From: Ophiocordyceps camponoti-saundersi (nom. inval.) | Taxonomy: Eukaryota; Ascomycota; Sordariomycetes; Hypocreales; Ophiocordycipitaceae | Direction of reading: 5' to 3' | Assembly: GCA_003339415.1 (NCBI GenBank) | Contig: PDHQ01000065.1 | Location: 62,094 to 115,152 of the forward strand | DNA length: 53,059 bases | Shown: piece by piece, positions 44,885-53,059 of the stretch | Layout: every line of letters starts with the position of its first letter | Numbering within the stretch: the stretch's first letter is position 1 | The notes under the pieces: model-generated | Told to the model about the DNA's origin: nothing | Database searches by the model: none | Seen by the model: only the letters and a program-made list of their open reading frames with translations | Position numbers and translations under genes: made by a program

Positions 44885-47800
44885 CTAAATCATATCTCCG
44901 TGTCGCAGCCCGGCAAACGAATGCTTCCTTTTCACTGTCTCAAACTTCACCGGCGGTCCTAATCCGCTGCCACCGCTTGGCGACCTGACATGGGAATGAG
45001 ACTGCTGAGGGTGGAAAGGATGATGACCATCATAGCCTCCACCGCCTCCGCCCGGCGACCTGACGCCTCCTCGGCCTTGATCCAACCGCCCTCGGCTCGC
45101 CGACCGAAGCCGCTCCGTGGCCTTGGACAGTCGTCCCGTGAGGCTGCTGTCGCCGCTACTGCGGCCTCGGACGTGGCCCTTGTTCATCACCCCGTCGTGC
45201 GTCGCCGGGCCGAACTCGTCTTCGTCCATGACGATCTCGATGGTGCCGGAAGCGATGCCTCCGACCGCGTGCTGAGGTGGCATCGTCGCCAGATGTTGTA
45301 ACTCCTTGAGCATCGGCGGCGGAGGCGGGGGCGGAGGGGGCGGAGGAACCGGAAAGGCGGATTCCTCGTGAGACCGCCGCCTCTGCCCGCCCATGACCTC
45401 ATCGATGCCACGCATCTCGGTCGGCTTAGTGGCGGCGGCGGCGGCGGCTGCGACTGGTCGGTGACGCGGACCGTGAGACTCGTCCGGAATCGGCGCAGAC
45501 ATGCTCCGCGGAATCGCCGGCCTGGCCGGGGGCTGGTACACCGTCGACGGCAGCACCGTCAGACTCTTCTCCTTGTCCGGCGACGTGTTGGGCGAATGCC
45601 GCTGAGCAAACGTGAGCGGCAGAGGCGGCATCTCGATGGCGCCCGCCTTGTCCGCCTCCATGATGAGCCTCATGGCCTTGGGCGTCGCCGGCAGTCCGAT
45701 CGGCGGTCCGCTCCTCTTGGGCGGTTCCGTCGCACACCTCGCCGGCACGTGCCTCGTCTCCTCCGCCGGCTCCGAGCTCTCGATGCCGACGCGCCTCGGC
45801 GGCCGTGGGCTGATGTCATTGGGATGCGGGATCTGCGGCGCCTGGGGCCTCTTGGCCAGCGACTTGCGACGCTCCTCGAGCTCGCGCGCCGCCTGTTCCC
45901 TCTTGCGCTGCCGCTCGTCCTTCATCACCCGAAGGTCTCCCGCGTGTTCGGTCGATGCCGCCCGGCCGTGGGGGTGGAACGCCGCCGGCGAGTCGTCGTC
46001 CCTCTTGCGCCTGCTGCTTTCCGAACGCTCGTGCTGGCAAGAATTAGCGGGCGACTTGATGCCACGGCTGGTGCTGCGGCCGTGCTTGGCCCGGAAGCTC
46101 TCCTGCGCCCGCATCGCCCGCACCAAGTCCTCCTCGTCCTCCGAGCCCTGGTAGTGCGGCGCCCCGGCCGACAGCGGCAGCGGAGACGACGGCGAGCGCT
46201 GGAACGACGAGTCGCGGCGCATGCTGCGTCCGCGCAGGTCCAACGGCGCGGGCTTAAGCCGCCCATCGGGACTACTACGTCGACCATCGTCATGTCTGGA
46301 GCCGCTAAGGTTGGCCAGGTCTTCGGGCGACATGGGGATGGGCGACGTGGGCGAGGTCTTGGGCTTGGTCCAGCCCCTGGCTTGACTGCGGCCACGCTCC
46401 TCCGAAACCTCCCTGGGTCTGCTGCTGCCCCTCCTCTTCTTCCTCTCCTGGCTGCCGCGCGACGACTGGCGGGCCCTGTCCTTGCTACCGTGCCTGCTCC
46501 TACTCCTCCGATACTGGTGATAGTGCTGCGCCGCGTCGAGGCTGTGGATGTAATCGTCGCGATGCCGGCCATTGGCCCGCAGGCTGCGGCCCGCGCTCGA
46601 GCTCGACGTGACGGAGCTGGCGACGGAGCCCGGGCCTCGCCGCCGCGTCGGCCAATGGTATCGCGACGAGGATGCCTCCGGCGACGTCACGTCTGCCGCC
46701 TCCGTCTGCACGTGAAGGTTCACGCCGCGAGGGATCCGGTCGCGCGAACCGTTGCGGCTATTGGACCGCATCCTCGTCAGCATCTCCTTGTCCGGAGACG
46801 GAGGCCGCTCGCCGCCTTGGCGACCCGTCACCGCGCGCTTGAAGCGATCGCGCATCATCATCGGGCTCGCCGTGGCCGCTCGCGGCAGGGACATGCCCGC
46901 CTCCTGCTGTTTGGTAGCATGTCGAGCTATCTCCTTGTTGTGCTCGTTCGGGATGACGATGGCGGCCGCCGCAGCCTGAGGTGTCTTCTGCTCTAGCTGC
47001 TGCGGCTGCTGCAACGCCCGGATGGCGTCTGAAGGAACCTCGCCGATAGAAGGCAGGCGACCCCGTCCGACTCGAGCAGACGTCGGCGTGTTGAACCGAC
47101 TGTTGCTCGAAGGCCGGAGGAAGGCGGTGGCGGCGTCGTAGGAGCCGCCGGGTGAGATGGCCGAGTCGGCAATGGGCGTAACGCCCGCCGCGATGGGCGT
47201 CTGGCCTCCGTCGCCCTGGGAGAAGAAGCGCGACTTCTTGCCGTGGTCGCCGAACGAGGTGATGAGCTTCAACGCCGAATTCTTACCGATGCTTCGCTGG
47301 GGGCCGCGCTGGACCCCGGGCGGGGACAGGGGCGGGCTCAACACCTCGGGAATGCTCTGGAAGCTGAGCTGCGTGGCCGAGGGCGAGATCCACGGCTCCG
47401 TCGACTCCTGATCGGTGCAGGCGAAGCAGCGGATGGCCAGCTGCTGCTGGCGGTGCTGGACGGCCCATTCGCCCCATTTCCGGACAATGGCGGCCTGCCT
47501 CTCCCAGACGCCGGGCAGCGTCATGCACGTCAGGATGAGGGCTTCCATATAACGGCGGTGCGAAATGTAGACCTCGATGGCGTCGTTGTGATCGCCCATG
47601 CCGAGCATGATGGTCACGGCCACATGGATGTCGCCGCACTCAAGCAGGCGCTGAACGTAGGCGCGCCCCAGCTTGTGCTGCGACTGATGGCCGCCGATGC
47701 CGCTCAGGGCCAGGAGCATCCAGTCCGACGACGTCATGTTCTCCGAACTGCCGGCCATGACGTCGGCGTCCAGGTCGCCAAGCCACTTGGCCAACAAGAT

Positions 47801-49704
47801 GCGGCCTGCCGAGCCGGCCGGGTGCCGACTCATCTCGTCCCGGACGAGGTCCTCGACCTCCTTCTGCCAGCCGAAGATGGTGCAGAGCATCTGGCGCCGG
47901 AGGTCGTCGTTGGTGAGACGCGAGTTGTCCGACCTGGCGGGACGCTTGTACGGAACGTCGCTCAGGCGTGTGCGGGTGAACTTGAACAGGTCGTGGACCT
48001 TGCTATCGTCGGGGCTCCGTGGTACCTCGTGCCGCAGCCTCGACGGCCTGTGCCTGGTGCGGGACGATGTGGCCGAAGATAGGCTGGTGACGGTATGGCT
48101 ATCCCTGCTGACGGCCGACGACCTCAGTGAGGAACCGGCAGAAATGTAGGTGTTTTCCGTCATGCCCCACGACTTGAGGGAGCCGTGGTGGCGTCCGGGT
48201 GTACGGGAGCCCGCAGACGACCTCGACAGCGAAGACAAGCCGCTTCGGCTCGACACCGGGCTGCCGGAGTCGTACGAACGCTCTGTACCCGAGTCCGGAG
48301 CTTGCTGGCGAGCCAGACGGGCAAAGGGCGATAGGTGATCGTCGTCGCTCTCCGAGATGGGCATCTCGAGGGGGACAGAGCTTGCGTCCGACTCCGGCTT
48401 GGGCTCTTGGACGGAATTGGGCGGCGACGGCGGCAAGGCAGCCGCGTGCTGGACATTGTTGACCATGATGGACGGCGAGTTGAGGTCGAATTGCTGGACG
48501 GTGCACTGGGGCCCGAGGGTGAACAGACTGGCACCCGGGCCGTAGACGGCAATGCCACGAACATGCTGGAGCGTGGGGATGGAGTCAAAGGTGACGTGCT
48601 TAGTCCTCACATCCCATGAAAGCGTCTCTCTGCGTGGAGAGATGGGGTTAGCTGTTTAAGCGCGCGGCTACGGAAAAGAATAGATCCTCACGAGTCACAG
48701 TATTGGATGATGCGCCCGTTCTTGGACCAGCCCATCCAATTGGGACCGGCCACGAAGCTCTCTCTGCGGCGGAGGATGCGGACGACCTTGGCGGGGTCCT
48801 CGGTACTATACGACTTCGCCACGCTCCAAACGCGGAGATCGCCATCGTGCGTCTGGACGGCAAGCATGTCCGACTTCTGGCGCGAAGACGAGGCATGCCA
48901 AGCGAGGGTGACGATTGGAGAAGGACCTCTGGACGTGGTCAAGTTGTGCAAGATGGTGAAGCGAGGCTGGAGAACAGCAATCAACAGGGAGCCGTTTTGA
49001 TAGCTGAGGCGGTCAGCATAGAGGACGACGGCGGACTCCCCTTCTCCCGTCGGACATACCCGATAGCAAACGTGCGGCAGTCGGCCGATGGAGCCAGTGC
49101 GGTGACGGCGATCTGGTCGAGAGTCCTGGACGATATGTGCTCGGAGGTGGTGGGTTCGAAGAGTGTGATGCTGCCCTGTGTGTTACCTTTGAGGGGAAAC
49201 GGGTGACGGGTCAGTCGCACGGCGATATAAAAAGGGGAGTCTTTCCTCTTCGCCTGTTGACTTACCAAAGGCTACATTCCCGTTACGCATCCAGACGGCG
49301 ACGGTAAGATGGTCGTATGAGGTGAAGCGAGCGACCTCGTCTCCTGTCATCAGGTCCCATACGATGGCGGTTTGACCGGCGTCATAGCTGACAACGAGAC
49401 GACCACCGCCGGCCTCGCTCTGGTTGTCGACGGCGAGGAGTTGGACGTCGTCGGCGTGCCTGGTGAAAGTCCTCTCGACGGTGAGGGTGTCGTGATGACA
49501 GCATATGACAGATCGGTTCTGAGCGTAGAGAAACATGGAGGCCGTCGCGGCACATGGCTCCAACAGGGCCAAGTCCTTGACGGAGGGCATGGTGGTGGAG
49601 GAGGTTGTGGTGATGTTAGTGGCGGCGGCGTCGTGCAGATTGGCAGCCGTGGTCGAAGACGAGGCGGACGTGCCAGTCTTGATATTCTGATGGACCTCGG
49701 ACAT
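44885..49704 (-). CDS. WD40 and helical-repeat protein, 1540 residues
   Basis: The coding sequence is complement(join(44885..48629, 48692..49003, 49060..49186, 49266..49704)). Introns of 62, 56 and 79 bp restore VAFGNTQGSITLFEP, FAIGYQNGSLL and CDSETLSWDVRTKHVTF. Residues 50-345 read as WD40 repeats (RLVVSYDAGQTAIVWDLMTG, AVQTHDGDLRVWSVAKS, FTLGPQCTVQQFDLNS). A helical region at about 530-705 (DLRRQMLCTIFGWQKEVEDL, VAVTIMLGMGDHNDAIEVYI, YMEALILTCMTLPGVWERQ) resembles the solenoid after propellers in coat and scaffold proteins. The remaining 800 residues are disordered: Ser/Arg/Pro-rich, with an RS-like block, a predicted coiled coil (KDERQRKREQAARELEERRK) and a run of about 12 Pro. Filamentous ascomycetes have such proteins as uncharacterised WD repeat proteins; I know no function. 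Confidence 0.85.
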
Positions 49705-52700
49705 GGCTGGTGTGTGTGGCCCTCGCGGGAGCCCGCAGCCAGGGCGCAGCTCTCACCAGGCTCCCAGATTCAAGAGGGCGGGTGCAACAGTACAAGGATA
49801 GCAATAAGATGCGGTCGACCTTTATGCGTGGACAAAGAGAAAGAATATGGTGTGCGTTTTTCTTTCTTTCTTTCTTCGGCCCTTGACGTCGACAGGGTGA
49901 ATGTATGTCTCGGTTTGCAACGAGTGCGGTGAGGATGGACAGAGGTTGGCCGTCAAAAGCAGCGTTACACGGGGTGATGAGCCTCTGTTGTGAGAGAGCG
50001 TCGTTTTCGTCGTCACGGACTGAATGGTTACTGTAGGTTGCGAATGGGGAGAGTAAAACAAGGAGAAGAGTGAGAGAAGGACGAGGAGAGGAAAGAAGAG
50101 GAGAGGAGGGGAGAGAGGAAGACTAAGAGCGAGAGTAAGAGAGACTAAGAGCGACAGCGAGAGAGCTAGAGAGGACAAAGAGAGAGGAAGAGAAAGAGAG
50201 CAGAGAGAAAAGGGAATGGGGCGAGATGTGCATATCTGGTTCGTAGATACATGGTATCGAGGCGCCATTCACAGCTGGGAGGCGGTACTGTCACGTACCC
50301 GAAAGCAGACCGGACGGAACGGACTGGTGGTGTGACGCAGCGAGGCGCCAAAGGGCCAGCCTCTCAATGGCCGGGCAGGGAGGTAGCATTAGAGCCCTTG
50401 ACTAGGAGGTAGGTAGGTGTGTATGTGTATGTATGTGTGTGTGTGTGTATGCATGCATGCATTTTGCAGGGGAGGGGGCGGAGAGTTGGGGGGTTTTTTT
50501 TTTGGTTCGAAAGCAGGGTTTTTGTGATCTGTGGTTTGGCATCTCTGAGGTTAGAGGTATATCTATCTAGGTAGATGAACGGGGGAAGAGAGAGAGAGAG
50601 AGAGAGGGAGACTTGCCAATGGAAGTCAGATTGCCGGGTATGGAGAGAAATTGGACATCGATGGTGGCGTAGATGATGATGACGATTAGGAGGAGGAGAA
50701 GGAGGAGGAGGCTGATAATGATGACGATGATAATCACGAGTCGACAATAAACCGGGGATCAGTCAAATCAAATCAATTGGGCCGCCATCTTTGCTTGGGC
50801 TCTCTCTCTCTCTCTCTGTATGTGTCTGTCTCTCTCGCTCTCGCTCTCGCTCTCCCCTTGTTTCTGCCGTTCCAGAGCGGGGGGCCCTTTCAACGTTCAA
50901 TGGATGTCGTCGTCGTAGCGCCCAGCCCTGATTGGCGGCGGGGGTCATGCAAGTGTGCGCAGGGCCATGGGCCAATCAGGGGACCCATCACCTGGATCGC
51001 CGCTATGTAGGTGTTGCAAATGGCGGGGAGGAGAGAGAGGGGGGGGGCAAGGGAAGAACCTACAGGCTACTGGTAGCCTGTAGCTAGGTGGCTAGCACCC
51101 GTAGCTCCGTCGAGAGAGTGTGTGTATGGACTACGGATACGGATATCCTTATTATATTGTTTCCCCTTCCTTTTGCTCGTGTCTCCTATTCTTGGCTGCT
51201 TTACCTCGTCAGTCGTGAATACAAGCCAAGGGGAACAATTTCGTTCTGAACTTCATTCTTCTACCCGCTATCCGTATCCGTACTCTGTATCCGTACGATG
51301 TTCTCCTGTCCATCCATCTCTTTCCGTCCGCACAATTTCCCGCAGTCATGTGTTCAATATATGGCGTATACCCCTATCTCGAATCACCACGTGAGCAATC
51401 CCACCTCCTACTTACCTACCTGCGCCATCGTCATCCTCGTCCTCGTCCTCGTCCTCCTCAGCCTCCTCCCTCTCCTCCTCTCCTCCTCCCTCCCTCGCAA
51501 ACGTCTGGAGTTTCGCCCCGGCCTCATCTTCATCATTCACCTACATATATGTATGCATTCGTTTCCCCCCTCCTTCTCCTCTCTCTCTCTTCTCTCCCTC
51601 TTCCCCCTCCCGCCAACGCATCCCCTCGCCACCACCCCCCCGGCCGTCGGCTGCGCTGGCACAAAGCGCCGATAGATAGTACCCTGTGCCACGGCCCTCT
51701 CTGCAAGCGCCATGCAACACCCTTTCTCTGCCGCGCTGACGTGGGCCTTTAACGGATCCGGCCCGGCGACTCATGCTTCCTCCGTGGGAAGCCCAATGCC
51801 GGCTCTGCTGCTGCTGCTGTTGCTGCTGTTGCTGCTGCTGCAACCACTTTACCTCGTACGTCTGTAGGTAGGTACCTACATACATCATACATAGTACGCA
51901 ACGCGGTTCGTCCGTCCTCATGCTGCATTTCCCCCACGAGCCACAGACACGTACATACATACATGTATCCAGCCACCCCTTTTGCTTCGCCCTGTCAATA
52001 TAATAACGTGGCCGTCTCCCACCTCCCATCGCCGACGTTGCCTCGCCAGCCTCGGCCGGCATCGTTCCCACCCCAAATTTCTCTGTCGTCATCGAAACGG
52101 CATTGTTCAGACGAAGAAGCACGCCAGGCCAGAGATGGATGCAGGCCTGGACGCCCCGCGACCACCTGCCGTACGACCTTATGTATGTATGTGTCCCCTC
52201 CCTTCCGCTTCGTTTCCACCGGTTCCTGGCAGAAATGCATCCCCCCAAAGAGGCAAAAGAAGGGGGTTAAAAAGTTCCTCGTTTCCCCCTTTTTTTTCTA
52301 CTGTCTCTTTTGTGGGAAAAAAAAAGGATCGATTTTAATTACCGGTTGACGTATGTATGTACATATGTATGAGTGAAGCTTCTCGTATCTTCTCATCGAT
52401 CATGGGCAACGTGATCCAAAGCCAGCCTTCTTCGTCACACTAAACAGGTAGACAAATCCTTTTGACCGTCTTCGTGGCTTATATATATATGTATGTATGT
52501 ATACATACATACATGAGTGAAGTCGTACTTGGACAGATTGAAAGATGCGACTGGCCCGTCAAGAGAGAGAAAGATGGAAGAAAAAAAAGAATCAGATCCG
52601 TGTCTCGGAACAAACCAACGAAATGGTGATCGAGTCCGATGCCTCCGACCGCCGGCCACCTCCGCAAGCGGGCTTTTTGTACTTGTGTTTGTGTTTGTGT

Positions 52701-53059
52701 CTGTGTCTGTGTCTGTGTTTGTGTTTGTGTTTGTGCTTCTGCTTCTGCTTCTGCTCCTGCTTGTCCTTGTGCCATCCATCTCGTCGCTTTTAAGAACCCA
52801 CGTGCATGCCACGATGTGTCTCACCCTCCGTTGGAACCTCTTTCCTATTCTACTCCGTAACTACGACCTATTCTTCTTCGACGATGAAGCTGCAGAAGTC
52901 CCAGCCGAGAGGCACGTTACCCAGCAGCGGCCTTGTGGAAGGAAAAAAAAAGGGGGGGGGGGGGGGGGTTCTTCTTCTTCTTCTCCGTCTTCTCCCTCCC
53001 CACCGTCCGCACATGCTCACCATACACACCTCCATGGATACAGGCCAACATAACCACGC
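49705..53059. other. Gene-free, repeat-rich 3.3 kb
   Basis: I see no supported gene. The first part is the WD40 gene's upstream region. Repeats include GAGAGA-rich purines (50050-50210), GT/ATGT repeats (50415-50455), GA (50588-50608), CT/CGCT (50800-50855), TCC/CTC (51430-51500), CTG (51807-51840), ATGT/ATAC units (52480-52515), TGTGTT/TGTGTC units (52682-52735), CTTCTG units (52736-52755) and a run of 17 G (52952-52968). Frames read from these encode only low-complexity peptides. TAGG/CCTA clusters occur near 50405, 51410 and 51865. Confidence 0.6.

Noticed and set aside
45368..46996. 542-codon plus-strand frame opposite the WD40 gene
   Set aside because: Arg/Pro-rich shadow of a GC-rich exon; the minus frame has WD40 and helical features and consistent introns.
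51541..52248. Minus-strand 235-codon frame with poly-Gln
   Set aside because: Driven by a CTG repeat; the rest has no recognisable protein character.

Overview
The window looks like nuclear DNA of a filamentous ascomycete (Pezizomycotina, most likely Sordariomycetes). The reasons are short introns of mostly 47-82 bp with GT..AG borders, typical fungal versions of housekeeping genes, intergenic tracts of CCTA/TAGG tetranucleotides, and a retrotransposon ruined by mutations of the RIP (repeat-induced point mutation) type. No species is assigned.

Layout. Bases 1-2588 carry a poly-G tract and no convincing gene. From 2589 to 9131 three genes lie on the minus strand: a TCF25/Rqc1 homologue, the Scd6/LSM14 translation repressor and the SNARE Vti1. 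From 10263 to 14170 three genes lie on the plus strand: a COG2907-like FAD oxidoreductase, Cox11 and ribosomal protein L26 (uL24). From 15322 to 21734 there are two minus-strand genes: a large disordered protein with an N-terminal eIF4E-binding-type motif, and a type II membrane protein of unknown function. From 22677 to 29703 there are three plus-strand genes: a PARP6/8/16-like ADP-ribosyltransferase fused to a UBE2Q-like ubiquitin-conjugating domain, RNA polymerase III subunit Rpc9/Rpc17, and the tRNA pseudouridine synthase Pus3/Deg1. A PIG-H/Gpi15 gene (minus) converges on Pus3. A short MULE/FAR1-type DNA-binding protein with a Gln/His repeat follows at 31127.

Bases 32856-41571 are one complete but dead Ty3/gypsy chromovirus-like element. 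It has 132-bp LTRs, a TATGT target-site duplication on both sides, and all coding on the minus strand. Gag, protease, reverse transcriptase, integrase and a chromodomain-like end read in one frame broken almost only by TAG/TAA. A further 424-codon frame that I cannot assign lies between pol and the downstream LTR. Almost all CpA/TpG is gone except in GCA/TGC and CAC/GTG contexts, which suggests a context-limited RIP process. Beyond it lie a Gly-rich GPI-anchored-type protein (42558), a 1540-residue WD40 plus helical-repeat protein (44885-49704, minus) and 3.3 kb of gene-free simple repeats.

The genes form no operon or biosynthetic cluster. They are mostly independent core genes, several of them in mRNA or tRNA metabolism (Scd6, TCF25, the eIF4E-motif protein, Rpl26, Rpc9, Pus3). 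The points of most interest are the unassigned third ORF and the RIP context rule in the retroelement, the PARP-UBC fusion, the solitary MULE-type DNA-binding protein and the long homopolymer tracts. Exon borders were deduced by eye from splice signals, reading phase and family conservation, with no transcript data.
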